In this document: positions 1 through 13,309 of the stretch, piece after piece
How the letters are laid out: every line of letters begins with the position of its first letter
How positions within the stretch are numbered: position 1 is the first letter of the stretch
Assembly (NCBI GenBank): GCA_948099385.1
Contig: CANUEZ040000140.1
Span: 992,001-1,056,000 of the forward strand
From: Fasciola hepatica
Taxonomy: Eukaryota; Platyhelminthes; Trematoda; Plagiorchiida; Fasciolidae
Direction: 5' to 3'
Length of the DNA stretch: 64,000 bases
Position numbers and translations under genes: made by a program
Notes under the pieces: model-generated
The model's input: the letters and a program-made list of their open reading frames with translations, nothing else
Databases searched by the model: none
Told to the model about the DNA's origin: nothing

Positions 1-3000
1 TTATTGCCACAGGTTTCAGAAGGCTCACAAGCAACACAGAGGGAACAATCCGCGGTAATCACTTGTGAGTGCGATGAAAATGTGAGTTTATTAACCTGAT
101 AAAACAATAAAACGTTGAGTGCCATATAGTGAGAAGGGAATGGTAATATATGGCAAATGTACAAGGCACCTTAAGTTTCAAAGGTTGCCGAAAGGTGCCA
201 GCAGTTGATGGGATGAGTAAACGGAAATCTGTATTGAATCAGTGTAGTTTTTTGGACGTTTCACGGTGGTAGAATGACTCCGGGCTCGATGTCAGCTAAG
301 GGAGATAGGATTCAACCTTCCGAAAGTAGAAAAGATAAAGACGTACTTTTCATTTGGTAGAAACCGGCCGTCGTTAAACCAAGCGGACAAACAACAAGCA
401 GCTCTGTTGCATCGAACAACATAAAAACTGCTTAGAACTAAGTACTGATTATTTGTGGTTATCTATAGCAATTTTACTACCTAGTTTACGCATGCAAACT
501 CAGTCAATACCAGGTCGATAAAGAAACTCGCCTATAGAAGGGAACTTCCACAGTTGCCGTTCACTCAAGATAGGGAGTAAAGTGCACCGGCCATCAATGA
601 CCTGACGAGTTTTGTATGAAGTCCTTCTAAGGAACCATGTTACGATGCCCTAATCTACTCCTGCAGCCGGCGTATGTTCACCAAAATGTGCACGTACTGG
701 GGGTCACCCCTAAGACCTTCATTTGAGTGCCGCAGAAAAAACGAATGTACGGGACATAATGTTCTGACACGATTTTCTGTGATTCATTCACCGACCATAC
801 CTGTACATGAAATGGAAATCAACATGAAGCAAGTAAGAGAAGAAACGAACTGAATTTGCCGAATCAGCCGGAGGTACATACAAGTTACACAAAGCGAAAA
901 AAACTTGCTGCTTAGTTGATTCTCCGAAATGGTGTTATAAAATGTGTGAAAACCGTAAAAAAAAAAACGGTAAACGTTCAGTAAATGAACGCCGTCTGCA
1001 AGGCACATTGTCCAATGTGCAGTCTGATTAGAGGTCCGCGATAACTTCAATCCGGTCGCATTCCATTTTTACTACTGGAACATTTATCAGTAGCTAGAAT
1101 CCAGTCAACCACTATTGCTTAGAGAGAAAATACGTCAGTGGGGTACTATCGACCAGAGGATCAGTAACAGAATTGTTTAATAATTTAGGTTGTCAGTAAT
1201 CAGATCTATGCCAAATGAATGAACAGAGAAGTGTACCTAGATGTCTACACTGCCATTACGTTGTATGGGTATTATCCATTTGTCTGTTATCATAGCTGAA
1301 CTTGCTGCGAACTGCACAACGAAGGGAGTCAACAAGGGGCTGTTTGCCTCACCCGCAATAAAACGAGCCACATTTCTGTTTAGTGATTTATAACAAAGTG
1401 ATTTTTTGTCCTATTCTGCCGATCCCGCTATCTTAATTGCATGATAAGTAGTGTACTTATCAGTCTATATGATACACTAAGTTAATTCCAACAATATCTA
1501 AGACGACACTAACAAACTAGGGTGGGCGGAGGAGCGTGTTCAGATGACAAGGCAAAAGGTATGCACAATAGAAATAAAAATGAAACAAGATGCATGACAA
1601 AAACTCAAAATAGTCCACCTTTCTTGTAATCGGGATGTGAGCGCAAAAGAATAAATGTCGGCCAATGTGTTCGGTTCAGCTCAGTCTGACAGCAATTCGT
1701 CGAATCAATCGGAATGGTGCTCAGGCGAGTGCCAAGTGACGCCGCTGAAGCTTCTAAAGTGCTTCATTTCTCTCGGTTAGATCTGGATGATGTGATTCCA
1801 GGGCTTTTCAAGTCAGAAATCTAGACCAAGCCAGAATGAGGGGTTTATTGGGATCTTTTTTGTGTTGCGCGGTGGTGGTGTGTATTCGGAAAAGATGTGT
1901 GTTGTTGCATACAATAAAACGTCCGCACGAAAAAAGGAATGTTGCTTCAAGGGAGGTTGACAATCATGAAAAAAGTCAGAAATGTACATATACCTACAGA
2001 TATAGAAAGATTGTCTAAAGAAGCATTTAATAATATGGGAGAGCAATTTGCTCGTTGTCCCTTCGTTTTTTCCCCGGGGAAAGTGGACCAGGATTTTGGG
2101 ATTTTATCGGGAGAGCTTTCTAGCCTTTCTGTGGGGCCACACTTAGCTTTTGCTGAATAATTTTACCACATCGGTTGGATGAGTTATGCTTGATTATTCT
2201 TCTGCTCTCCAGTGCATTCCTCGGTCACTCTCAATTTTGAAGCTTCACTCATTTAATTCCCCACCTAATTTATAGGCATGAGTTACTTACTGACTGTTCT
2301 TTGAGGCGTATCGATAGTCCTCCAAATCCCTAATAAATAATTCCGGGGTTATTTTAAAGGCTGGTGTTTTGTCCATTTTCAGCTTATGTCAGCGACTTCC
2401 CCTCTAGCTACCACTCGTAATGCACTAAGTGAGATGGACTTCAATCATGTATCTCTCAGTCTTCAAAGTATCATTTTTTTCTTTTGATTGGGAAGCTTAA
2501 TCCCTTATCTCTTCCAAGTGTTCTAATTATGTTCCTTTTATCTTCCGCAAATTTCTCCAGCGGCCTTTCTTCTCATACCTTCAACTACCAAGGGTTGAAC
2601 ATCCGAAGTAACCTGGAATGACGTTAAGCACTAGACTTCACCGGTCATCTGATGCTACCAGTTGCGTGCACCAACTGTGGTGATTTCGTTTTCATATTCG
2701 AAAACTCAGGCATTTCCCGTTTAAGCCCACGGTTAAATCTACCATTGTCCCTCAACGCGCCTTTACAATCTTAAACTTTCTACTCCCCGATCGTTCCATA
2801 ACTGTCAAAGAAGGATTCTGAAGTGACATGTTGAAGTATTCTTTCAATTAGTTGTCTCTTCCACCCCGTCTCTTTTTAATTAACAAATCACGTGATTGAC
2901 AGAAGAATGTCTATGAAAATTATCAATGCATCCACCCATTCCCTCTATGAGGATCTTTCGAAATACCGCTGTGACTCGGAGTCCGGCCAGAACTCGCTCT

Positions 3001-5689
3001 CCAAACCGTATTATCCTCGTTATAACAAACTTGTGGGAATTCTCCAGGTGAAGTAACTCGGTGGTTTACCGGTGCACAAAGATTCGGTCACAGCTGAAGT
3101 GCGCGCAAATTTTCTCGAAATCATTTTGTGATTTTCATCGCATGTTACTCCTCCTTTTTCTCGTTGTGTCGTAGTCGATGAATAATAGAAATATAAACTA
3201 GATGTTTGCACAAGCCTGACAATTCAGTACACCATACGTACCGTTTTCAACTTTTCAACCTTTCTCAAGGGAATTTAATTTGATCTTAACGTTGTCTTGA
3301 GAAAGGTGAACTGCGGTAACCAAAAAGTCGGCTATTTGAAATTTTTCCACCAACAACCTGGTGTTCTTGATATTACATTTTTCGCGTTTAATACACCACA
3401 CGACGCATCGTTTTGTAGCGACAGTCATCTTCGTCCATGCTTCTAACACGTTTATTGTTTAACTGAACGCTGATTACCAAGACCAGTTGCCATTTGACCG
3501 TTGCTCTTGCGCACATTCTCACGCATATTCTCAACTACACACTAATCACTATCTCTCTCAATCATCTTCTGGTTCTCACGGGTCGTGGAGAATACTATTC
3601 CGGTTAACGTATTTGTACAGTGCCGAAAATTAGAGTAATGTGCACGTTTTCCACGTAGTAAAAGTGATCGAAGAACGCATTTAATTCGGAAACTGCGACG
3701 TAAGTTTTGACGACCTTACAGTTTCTTTCGATACACTGAGTTTCGTCCGGTCCTGACGCACTGAATGGGAACCCTTGTTGACAGAACATGTTGCAACCTT
3801 TTTCTTCTGTCAGACAGTCATTCAGTCAAAGAAGTTGTTACAAACACCAAAATGGAGGATACCACTGTACTCCGCACTAAACACATTTACGAACGGTCTA
3901 TGTATTAGGTTGAAGAAAAACGGAAAACATTTCAAAATCAGTCCGGAACATATGCGCAAGGAACCGACGCACACCATTTTTTTCATCGCCGTGTGAATGG
4001 CTGGAATGAACATGGTGGGAGCTGGAAATGCAGATTCTATTTATGTTCACCCCGGTTACTGCAGTTTTCATTCCGCTGCGCTAAGAGAATCGGCGGGCCG
4101 TTCTTTAACCACCACCCCCTAACCAGTAGCCCTAAGACCAACCCCATACAAGCCAGTCACCCTCCGCTTCTCTCACTTAGGTCCTGCCTTCACCGTGCAC
4201 CGCTCACATTGCGACCGTGCCTACAATATCTCATCCCTGTCTGTGTGTTGTCATCAACGTACAAACGTGCACGCGCACCCATGCATAACACACACAGAAC
4301 ACCACCACACCACACACACACGTTACTGTTCATCCCGTCCTCATGTTAACGCATGACGTGTCATCAGGCTCGGTGAAACGGAATAAAGGATGACACGCGC
4401 GTAGCGGTGGTTGCCAAATACATAGCTATGGGGCTGAGACTTCACGTGAAGTCAGGCTGTTGGTTGCTCTCGTCAACCATGTTCTCCTACAGACAAGTTG
4501 TAGGACGGAGCTCGTTTAGTGTTCGTGAAGCTAAGGCTGTTAAAAGGACCAAACTCAGTGTAGCTGCCGCGGCTGATTGAAGCACCCCGTGAGTTTGTGA
4601 AGCAGACGCAGTGAAGGTGTCTGGGTTGATCGAGATCGGAAACTGCGTCGGTGAGACGGCATAACAGATTCTCGATGAAAAGATAAACCAAGTCATAGTA
4701 TCGCTGCAATCGAGAATCGCTAATTTGCCTTATCCCATACACGTACCCGCGATCAACAACCCCATAACGATCGACAATCAGCCTCATTAAATTTCGTCGC
4801 TGTTCCTAGCTTGTGCAGACTTGCGCACGGACTCAGAGACGGTCACTCAGTCACTCGGCTTTCAATCAAAGCCTGTCTGCTCCGTGGTCCTTCTGACTGT
4901 CATACCTTTCGAATGGTAGGTGAGCTGAACTGCGATATCGAACAGGGCTGAACTCTTTATCCGCGGTTTTTCCCAGGGCCCTACGCTCTTATACACCTAA
5001 CGTGACATGCTTGCAGCGTATGAGCAGCGCGCTAATTGCTTGCTGCCAGCGTTTATGGGACGCACTGTTTTGTGCGTCTGTGTGTGATACTGATGGACCA
5101 AAGCTAGTGAGGAACAAGAGGAACTTTCGGGTACTTCAATTTCAGTTTTTCAGTGGCCCGGTCTGGTACGGAATTATCGGTACTGAGGACCGATCGTCTC
5201 AGTCCTGAGAGATCTTGAGGGAAGTTTCACAAGCAGCACCCGGATTCACTGAACGCTTCTTACTACTTGTGTTACTATGCTGTGAAGAAGTTAATAAAAC
5301 TGGTAATCGTAGAATATGCCCATCAATTCATGAAAAAGCTTGTAACACGAAGAAATTTCCTTTCGATATGACATTTCAGGCATTTGCGTATATAGTACTG
5401 GATAAATGAAAGTATATGTGCAGCTATAGATAGCAGAGAGTGAGTAAGTGTGCAACAAATCCGGTAACTCGACAACATGCTTCAACTTGATGAATCTTGT
5501 CCGATGTGTGAACGACAATAAGTGTGAAATGTGTAACCAAATGGCGTGAAAAGACAGGTGTGAAAAACGAAAGTGTGAGAAAAGAGGTGCTGAGCTGGGG
5601 AGAATTTGCACATGGGAGCCACAAGAGAATCACTTGTTACGGCCACGGCAAAAACAACTGTTGCACGAGGTTACGTTGCTTACACAATT
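1..5689. other. no recognised gene
   Basis: I see no recognisable protein, RNA gene or element here. Open frames are short (mostly under 120 codons), occur in all frames and lack family motifs. The only obvious low-complexity stretch is an imperfect CA-rich run near 4,286-4,321. It may be intergenic DNA or eroded transposon sequence. Confidence 0.5.
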
Positions 5690-6420
5690 CCGGCTTCAAT
5701 AGTCGAAATGCTATGGCTTCTGACGTCATCGGCAACCGCCTGCGTAATGCTATCGCTGTGAGCTGTCTGATCTACAAAGCAAGAAATATCTGTAGTCCTG
5801 ACACGATTGCCCAAGAACTCGAACACATACGTGACACATTATCAAAAAACGGCTATCCAGAACCGTTTATTCAACACATGGGACACACAAAATGAAAGTG
5901 CAAATGGCCAAGAAAAAGGATATTTTTCTAACTGTCCCGTTCAAGGGTGACAAGACCTTAGAAATACCAGAGCTACGCATATCTAAGGCCCTCGGAAAAT
6001 CCTTCCCCGCTGCGCATGTCCGATTCTTAACAAATATCAAGCCTTTCATTGTTCAACATTCCAAGGACAGGTTGCCTCTTCAGTCTCAATCTTTTGTTCT
6101 ATATCAGTTCACGTGCTCTTGTAGTGCATGGTATATTGGACATACGACGAGACGCCTGTCGAAGAGGATATCAGAACGTCTCGGCTTCTTTACGCAAAGG
6201 AACAGTTTGGGCTATCAATAACGCAATCCTACAGCATCTGAGGGATAGCGGACATCAAATCGATAGTGACAGCTTTCAGATTAGTCCTGACAACTCCCAG
6301 GTTTACGCAGCTGCACATATACTATCATTTATCCAGTACTATATATGTAAAACTGGTAATGCCACAAAACGATCCGGCCCTCCACGATCATCCCCCACCG
6401 AAGAACAATAAGCGAGACGT
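5690..6420 (+). mobile_element. Penelope-like element, 3' part with GIY-YIG domain (decayed)
   Basis: This is the C-terminal part of a Penelope-like retroelement polyprotein, which in the family joins a reverse transcriptase to a GIY-YIG endonuclease. A first frame (to about 5,892) carries a segment (LSKNGYPEPFIQ) that matches LLNNDYPERFIQ in the second such element at 20,820-23,215. The next frame carries the endonuclease core YQFTCSCSAWYIGHTTRRL, with the YIG of the GIY-YIG fold. A frameshift near 6,185 moves the reading to a frame with AINNAILQHLRDSGHQID. A further shift near 6,300 leads to the C-terminal SSTIYVKLVMPQ part. The RT part is absent, so the copy is 5'-truncated, and with several frame breaks it is not functional. 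The family call is firm; the edges are approximate. Confidence 0.8.
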
Positions 6421-7118
6421 ACAAGTTGGTTATGTGAGAAGCCCCGCGCATCAACCGGAAACCTTGGAGGCCAAGATTGTTGCCGCGCTCCCGGAGATTA
6501 CAAGGTGTATGCTGGAGGCCATACTGCGAAATCTGATTCCAAGGGTCCAGGCTTGTATGGCGCAGGACTGGTGTTTTCAAACATCGCCTCTGACTGGCTG
6601 AGATGGCGACGCTCGGGGAACAACAAAATAGTCCTTATGACTGGAGAATGATTGCAAGGTATTGCTTCAGGGTCATCTCATATTGATTCGTTGTTTATGG
6701 TTTATCATGTTTTCTCTCGCAATAGCAAATTATCACTTTGTTTTGCGTTATGGTCTATTCAGAAAGGTTTACGCCTCATTTCATGGAGACAAGCTGGACA
6801 TTTTCGGCCGTTGTGAATCCTTCTCCGTCGTTGACGCATTGTAAGGTTGGTTAGACCTTACCATGCTGCTTCCTTATTACGTACCTTCGGTAGTCCTTCC
6901 CAACACCCTTGGACCACCTGTCCGCTACGGTGGTATTCTGCAGTATGTCACCACGATCACCAGGACGATGTTTCCCACAATCCATGAGAAAAAGAGAGTA
7001 GTTAGCACATATTGGAAATGCGCGCGTGTAGCGTACACGAGCAACGTTCAAATGGCCACCGCGCCTGATGGCGCGAGTTCAGATAAACAGTGACGTGTGT
7101 TAAAAAAAGTAACCAGGG
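6421..7118. other. unassigned spacer
   Basis: An open plus-strand stretch runs from the Penelope fragment to about 6,601, but I recognise no domain in it. The rest shows no clear coding or repeat structure. It may be older retroelement sequence, since a Gypsy integrase scrap follows. Confidence 0.3.
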
Positions 7119-7450
7119 TTGAATGCCACTACAGCATGTCTCGTGTCATCCCACAGGGTAGTTGGTCCAGTCTCTCTACGGCGTGTCATACTGAAACAGT
7201 TTCACACCGGTCATTCGAAAATAAGCCGTGTGAAGGCAATAGTCCGAAGCTACACATACTGGCCCGAAATGGATGATGACCTCAACAGTGTAGTTCGTCA
7301 ACGCTGGTGACGTAAACAAGCATCAAAAATGCCGCCACGTCAGACACCTTCTCCATGGTCAACCTCAGAACACCCCTGGTCGAGACTTCACGCTGACTTT
7401 ACTGGACTGAGTGACAATCCACCCAGCCTCCCGGTTGAAGGTCGACAGAC
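7119..7450 (+). pseudogene. Gypsy-type integrase fragment
   Basis: The plus frame reads RRVILKQFHTGHSKISRVKA and then RSYTYWPEMDDDL. This matches the H..GH..I.R.KA.....YWP.M pattern of the zinc-binding head of Ty3/Gypsy integrases. After a stop codon, the text SEHPWSRLHADFTG corresponds to the start of the integrase catalytic core, around the first catalytic Asp. Similarity is then lost. No reverse transcriptase or LTR is visible next to it, so it is a short remnant. It lies on the opposite strand to the larger Gypsy element at 10,990-15,110 and looks independent of it. Confidence 0.65.
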
Positions 7451-8789
7451 TATGCCCAATATGCAAGAATGTTAGTGAACAGAGTTCACAATACACGTGG
7501 TTTGGGAATGAAGTTCTCTCAGGCTATAGATTATGGTCAAAAGTAGCGACGTTACATTAATAAAAATAAAAAATGGCGCGAGGTCCAAGATTGTCTGAGC
7601 TCGCATATTAGGCCTGAGAGATGGGCAACAGTTGTTCGTAAGTATTTGAAGGATCCAAACTATTTTGTCAGGTTTTAATAGTATTTTGCATCCTCAGCGG
7701 CATATCATCCAGGAAAAATCTGTCTATCTGGGTCATGTTTAAAATCTGACACGTCAGTCTGCCTAAAATGATCACTCTAAGGAGTGGGGTTTGAAAGGAA
7801 TAACAGAGAACGTGGAGTTAATTGTATTCCGTGCACTGTTATCAGTTAAGGGATATGCCTCAGTTGCTGTTGCTTCAAAAACTCACCTGATACTTCAATA
7901 AACCGCAGTAATTCCACTGGGTTTGCCGTTTTAGCAAGTTAGCTTTACGAACAATAACCACTAATCCGATCCTGACGGCTCACTGTGGTGAAGACTCGCA
8001 AAAAGCCTAGCATCATATGACGTCTTAAGCCGTGTTAACCCGGGGTGTATGGCTACCATCACTAGGTATGGCTCACAGTTCTTATCCCATTTTACCGAAT
8101 TTCGGCCAAGCCCAGTGGAAGCATCGGGTAAGTCATGCATGGTAACTTCGGTAAGCCTCTGTAATTTCAACAAATCCCATAATGGCAGTGATGCCGTATG
8201 CTTGTTACTCTATTTTACCCGATCTTAGTTTGTTACGGTGGAGACAGCAAAAATGTATCGAATGTGTGAGTGCATAGGCACATGTGTGCACTGAATACAA
8301 CACTCAGAAAATAGAAGTTATTCTACGGTCAGCCGGCTGAACCCAGATAATATTTCACCGTCCGTGGAAGACTACAGAGCACCACAGAGCGAACATGCAT
8401 CCTAAGAAGACCAGTGACGGGCAAGCGTGAATGTGCAAGGTGGTCCAGTATGGATTGAATTGACTACATCACTGATACCAGTGCGTTGGTCGGGTGCACG
8501 GTGTACGGGGAAAACGAGAGCAATGGGAAAAATGGGGTGTGGCTCACCAATATTGGAGAAGTCTTGGGATATCTACCATTGCTGGAAGGGGATGATGGCT
8601 AGAGAACTACTTACAGTTCCTCTTAGAACGGAGGAATGGAAACGTAGCATCGTACCAGGATAAACTTCACAATATAATTTTAACCTAGTTATACCGTTTT
8701 CATTTAAAGTGAATCATACGTAACTACACGTGACGCCACCAAGTTTTTCATGGTCAATTGAGTGCAAATTACTTTTCCTGTTGACCAGT
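7451..8789. other. unassigned spacer
   Basis: I see no recognisable gene, RNA or element. Open frames here (for example 8,427-8,663 plus and 7,961-8,173 minus) have no family motifs and unremarkable composition. Confidence 0.4.
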
Positions 8790-9475
8790 ACAGAAAATGG
8801 GGTGTCTGAGAGGAGTAGCACTTCTGAGTTGGTTGACTGTCGTGTCCCTTGGGGCATCCTCCATCTCTTTGGTCTCCATCATTCACCCAGCTCTCACCTG
8901 TGGCTCCACGAAGCTGAAGCATGCATCAGCGGCCACACCCCGGCAAACCACTCGACAGGCGGGCTAAACCAGGTTGAGGGTTACCGAGGTCTAAAAAACT
9001 TCGGCGAGACGGTGTTCGGCATGTGAAGACAGATCCTTCTGAATGGGCGGACGAGATCTACTGATCCAACGGCCACAAAGGAGACCTGTTCAACTGCCTG
9101 ATCCGACATTCCAGAGGAGGCGAACGAACCGTACAGCAGGTCACCGGCTCCTCTGGGAACACCCTGCTGCCTTGCAGTCTGCACTTGGGTGTGCAAGGGC
9201 TAGAGGTGCAACCTCGAACAAAAAGGCCGAACGGTGCTGGGGACACCGCTTCGTACCCTACTCCCGCGACTCTCTATGATTATTCACGAAACCTCAAGCG
9301 CTCATCATGCTACGGCGTCCCCGGTAAGCGACACGCCTCGTGTCCCGGCCGTCGAGGTGATAAGATAACAAGCTGGGGTACGGAGCTCGCCTCCGACCGC
9401 CGCGCGTGGTCAGCAATGGTTCGTGATATCCATGGAGCCGACTTATCCTCTCGCAGGAGATAGTCGCGTAACAGT
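8790..9475 (+). mobile_element. internally deleted LINE (5' leader joined to 3' end)
   Basis: The first ~500 bases closely follow the leader of the LINE that starts near 31,320. Shared landmarks are the GAGGAGTAGCA.TC start, the ...GGTCTCCA.CATT... block, ACCAGGTTGAGG/ACCAGGTGGAGG, and CGGCGTCCCCGGTAAGCGAC against the same block at 31,958-31,978. At about 9,375-9,390 the sequence jumps to the 3' end of the LINE reading frame: it encodes DRRAWSAMVRD followed by ADLSSRRR. This matches [11 protein letters not shown] and ADVSS at 36,750-36,810 in the long copy. The endonuclease and reverse transcriptase are therefore missing. This is a non-autonomous derivative or a deletion product. The end points are approximate. 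Confidence 0.7.
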
Positions 9476-10639
9476 AACAGTAGTACAGAAAATGGTTTGA
9501 AAGATATGCAACTGATTACAAGGATACCTGGAAATTAAACCCAAATCGTGCCTTGATGATATGGTGAAAATACAGGTAAGAAAAAGATTAAATTTGGTAC
9601 AACTCACTGAGAAACAAAGGAAGATATAAACGTAGATTTAACCCAGATTTTTTGAGTTATCGAATCGGAAAGACAGTGCAACGCAATCCGGGCACACAAC
9701 TGACAAAATAAGTCCAGTGTTTAGCATGAATCTGGAGTGTTCAACAGATTCAAATATGTGTAAATTAATGGTATACGAAGCATAATAATCAGTCGAGAGA
9801 GCCAAGACCGGGCGAAGATACATTCACGAAGGTTGATTGGAATACCCCAAGTAGTTACGACGTCAGCACACCTTATTGCAGTTCAGGAGGAGTCAGATGT
9901 GAGATCGCGAGATTAAGTGTGGGAAAAAGGTTGAAAGCACAACACATTGGAGAACACCAGAGTTACTGGTTGAGAATTTGGTCCACCTGCAGGCAAATCT
10001 ATTGTTTGGTATATCTCCCGAGAAATAGTCAGCATGTCACGCGAACGAATTAGATGAACAACAAAAGAAATGGGGCTTCCGTAGTAGCAATGGTCTTGGA
10101 ACGAAGTCAGAGATCAGCGGACGGTTATGAAGTACCTAACATTTTACAAAGTTGTTGAGAAATTTACATTTAGAATGGACTAGTTAGGGTACATAACACT
10201 GTGCTCCTTGGCTGATTTCTCTGTGGTGTGTGTCTTATTCAAAGATGAACATAGATGTTCCAGAACTTCCCTTTTGAAATACCTTGGTCGGCTGTTGAGT
10301 AAAACACAGCTTGCCTGCAAAAGATCTTCCGAACGGAGTGGTTTAACTTCAAAAACTGCTGAAGTAATGACAAGTTTGACAAGAAAAATTGGTCCACATA
10401 GAAGGGAAATAGTGTATTTCCAATAAAATGTTACAGTTCCATTTAAATCTTCTGGCACAATGCCAACCGAAATGCTTCGATATAATACTCGCATTCTGCG
10501 CCATCCGTCCTCACATTGTTAGCTAAATGGGGGAAAGTCATAATTTTCGTAAAGTAGAATCATGGAACTCAGAAGGGAATACAAAAAACTAAGAGGTAGT
10601 AGGTGGAGACAAAAATAGCAGTATCTGGTACAGTGGTCA
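9476..10639. other. unassigned spacer
   Basis: I see no gene or element I can name. Small open frames on both strands around 10,180-10,494 overlap each other and show no motif. Confidence 0.4.
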
Positions 10640-10985
10640 GGGACGGTGGAACTCAATTAACTGCAGAGGAGGTATGAAGTTGCAATATGCGGGAAAACAT
10701 TTCTTGTTGTGCAGTGGTCGCTGAGAGAGTCAGTGGTTGGAAGACGAGTGACGATGGCCAGTCCATAACAGTTCAGAACATGAAAAGCCTTAACAGCGAA
10801 ATTGGCTATGTAGGACGTGTTACGCTTCGTGGCTGGAGTCCAAGAGATCCTCCCACTCAGGTGTTAGGTAAATTGGAAGATTAGGTTCCGTGTCGCGATC
10901 AGTTGCGCTCTTGCATGCACAGACTTTCCTTGTCGACTTGGTACTATTTTCAGTTCTTTTCTTACTCTTTTGAAAATCTTTCTTC
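10640..10985 (+). mobile_element. RTE-like LINE, 3'-end fragment
   Basis: The frame from 10,687 reads ERVSGWKTSDDGQSIT, MKSLNSEIG and RGWSPRDPPTQVL. This is the conserved C-terminal tail of RTE-like LINE proteins: GW..., GG/DGQS.TW, MKSL, RGW.PRDP...WL. The same block is on the minus strand at 16,410-16,640. It is followed by the untranslated 3' end and stops where the minus-strand Gypsy element begins. It is strongly 5'-truncated, as is typical of LINE insertions. Confidence 0.7.
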
Positions 10986-12017
10986 TTCAATTATATCTCA
11001 CTGAGGCTCCCGTTGAGAGATAATGAACAAACCGCTGCACCCAAGGCACGGCCAATGGTCTGATCGGAAATGAACTGAAATGACTCGTCTGTTGGCTTCC
11101 GTGATCAATGCAGATCACAACCGTTTGGAATAAAGTAGCCCTCAAACACTCAAACACCATGGGGCACCCTAACGGCGAGGGGATCTCGATACTCCTTCCC
11201 CCATTTCGACGACATTTACTGGAGTCGAAATTTAATCCTACGATCACGTGCACACTCCATTGAATTTTTCTCCAATCCTTGGTGGTCACCCGAAGTTTGA
11301 TTACTGGCAGGTTTTCAGTAGCAAAAACTGGAATTCGACTGGAATGAAGTGATCTTGAGCTTTTTAGCCAGATTGCACATGACTGCCAGATCACGTAGTT
11401 CGCTGCGCTTCAGGTGCTTCCGGCTGCGCTGTTGGAGGCGCAGGAATCGTATTTACAGTGACGGGAGACGGGACTATTGGCGTACTACCATGGATCGGTG
11501 TATCACTCTCTAGACTATTGCCAAGGTGCACAAACTTAAGACCGTCAGTAGATACAGCTTCGTGTTTGCCGTTGCGATCAATGACGGTAGTTTCGATCAC
11601 GTGGCTTAAGCTCCTTAAAAGGACCTTCGTAAGGGCGCGTAGAGATTTTTTAACGCTATCCACGCGTACAAGTACATACGTGCAAGTGCGTAATTCCGAT
11701 GGAATGTAGGCCAATCAAGATGGCGTCCACAATGAAAGCATTTGCAAGCAGCGTATCTGTGCAGCCAACTATTGAACGTGTGAAGCCCAATCGTCGTCCC
11801 ATTTGCGACGTACAGCAAAGTAATCCCCTGGGTAAACCAAGTGTTGGATCAAAAGCTAACGCCATATCCGACGCATCAATATCAGGTTTATAAGCTGAAC
11901 TCAAACCTAAACGAAAAGGCTGTAAGCTCCGCTACCCAGTCAGAGCTGACGGCAGTGGTGAGTGAGTGAAGCTTAGTGCTGTCAGCGAAAACATCCAGCC
12001 ATACCGTTGGCTGCTGG

Positions 12018-12338
12018 TCAGTAGGCCGTCGTGCGACAACGGTGACAGCCTAACAACCGCAGCGTATCTCCGAATAGGTGTGATTCGAATAGTGCGCTGT
12101 GGTCAGTAGCTACCGTTTCAGGGCATCCGTACAATGAAACCCAAAATTCTTTAAAAGCAGCTGTCACGGTTTCTGTTTCTACAGTGGAAATGGGGACAGC
12201 CTCCAACCAACGGGTGAAACGGTCGACCACGAAAAATTGGCGGCGGAAACCTTTAAAGGGGCTAAGAGGACAATCGATATCCGTATGGATGTGAGGAAAC
12301 CGCGAGGCTACATCTGGAAAGTGGCCTAAAGGGATCAA
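12018..12338 (-). pseudogene. Gypsy integrase catalytic core
   Basis: An open minus frame of about 106 codons contains HIHTDIDCPLSPFKGF, VVDRFTRWLEAVPI, AAFKEFWVSLYGCPETVATD and LGCHRCRTTAY. It holds the first two Asp residues of the D,D-35-E triad (in HTDI and VATD). The frame ends just before the Glu-containing block (normally YHP..NG.VER). The zinc-binding head that should precede it is not in this frame. The family's role is insertion of the DNA copy into the host genome. Confidence 0.8.
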
Positions 12339-12849
12339 TGCAAAACGAGAAAATATAACGTCAACAATACGGCGTTGTCGGCGGAAAAATTATGATTAGC
12401 CGACGGTTCGGCTACCGTGGGTAACCTTGAGAAAGGTGCATCGTTTTTTCAATACACTCCGAACTTCGTTCAGTCCTAGTGTATTGGAGCCAATGTGTCT
12501 ATTTACCATCGATCATTGTCACTGAACATTTGAACGAACCCAATTGCGGATATCCTTTGACATACTGCGCTAGATGTACCTATGTGCACCTAGCTGGGTG
12601 GTGGCTTGCATGCCAGGATGGGTTACATTGTGCGAAACGTTGAAAATCATGCGGCTCCAAGACGTGGGTACGATGGAAGGCGGAAGTGGCAAAGTTAAGT
12701 CACACATTATTGAGCCTGAGGAAGTGGTTAGTGAAACTCCGAAGATTTAAGTGATATGGCTTGACTGAGATCTGTGAAATCCAATTCCTAACGTTGAGTC
12801 GCAGCCATAGCTTCGAGGTCTGTGACATGTGGCTGACTAGAAATAGGGT

Positions 12850-13302
12850 CTACTCGAGGAAAAGCATCGGCCCCGACGACGCGAGAAAGATCACCAAAAT
12901 ATCCGCGACGAAGTGTAAGTGATGCAACTCACGCGGTGAGTGCTTATTGGTTTGGCAGTGAAGAGTGTAAGTGAATCGTTTGTGATCGGTGAAGATGATG
13001 AGTTGTATACCTTGGATGATAGGTCGGAAGCACCCAACAGTACTGTAAACGGCAGGTAGTTCCAAAATAAACGTTTAATACCCAGTTTTGGCTGGTAGAA
13101 GAGGACATGAGAAAAATGCAAGTGGTTTCCATTGTGATACGTACCACTGCTGCCGCACGCCACCTATCGCCTCATCAGAGGCATCAGTGGATTTATTCAA
13201 CTGCGATTCAGCGTCAAAATGAATGAGCAAAGTACAAAAATCCAATACATCTTCAACTGTACTGAAGGCATTTTTGGCACCCTCGGGTAATTCTAAAGAC
13301 AA
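12850..13302 (-). pseudogene. Gypsy RNase H
   Basis: The minus strand reads LNKSTDASDEAIGGVRQQ, matching the TDAS..AIG.VL.Q signature of Gypsy RNase H with its catalytic Asp. After a frame change it reads ELPAVYSTVGCFRPIIQG and IIFTDHKRFTYTL, corresponding to E..A....V..FR..+.G and ++TDHK.L...L. RNase H removes the RNA strand from the hybrid during reverse transcription. At least one frameshift lies between the two blocks. Confidence 0.75.
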
Positions 13303-13309
13303 TTTTTAT

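Noticed and set aside
4340..4400. possible hammerhead ribozyme core (CTGATGA on the minus strand)
   Set aside because: The required stem II followed by GAAA is not in place; GGATGAA follows instead.
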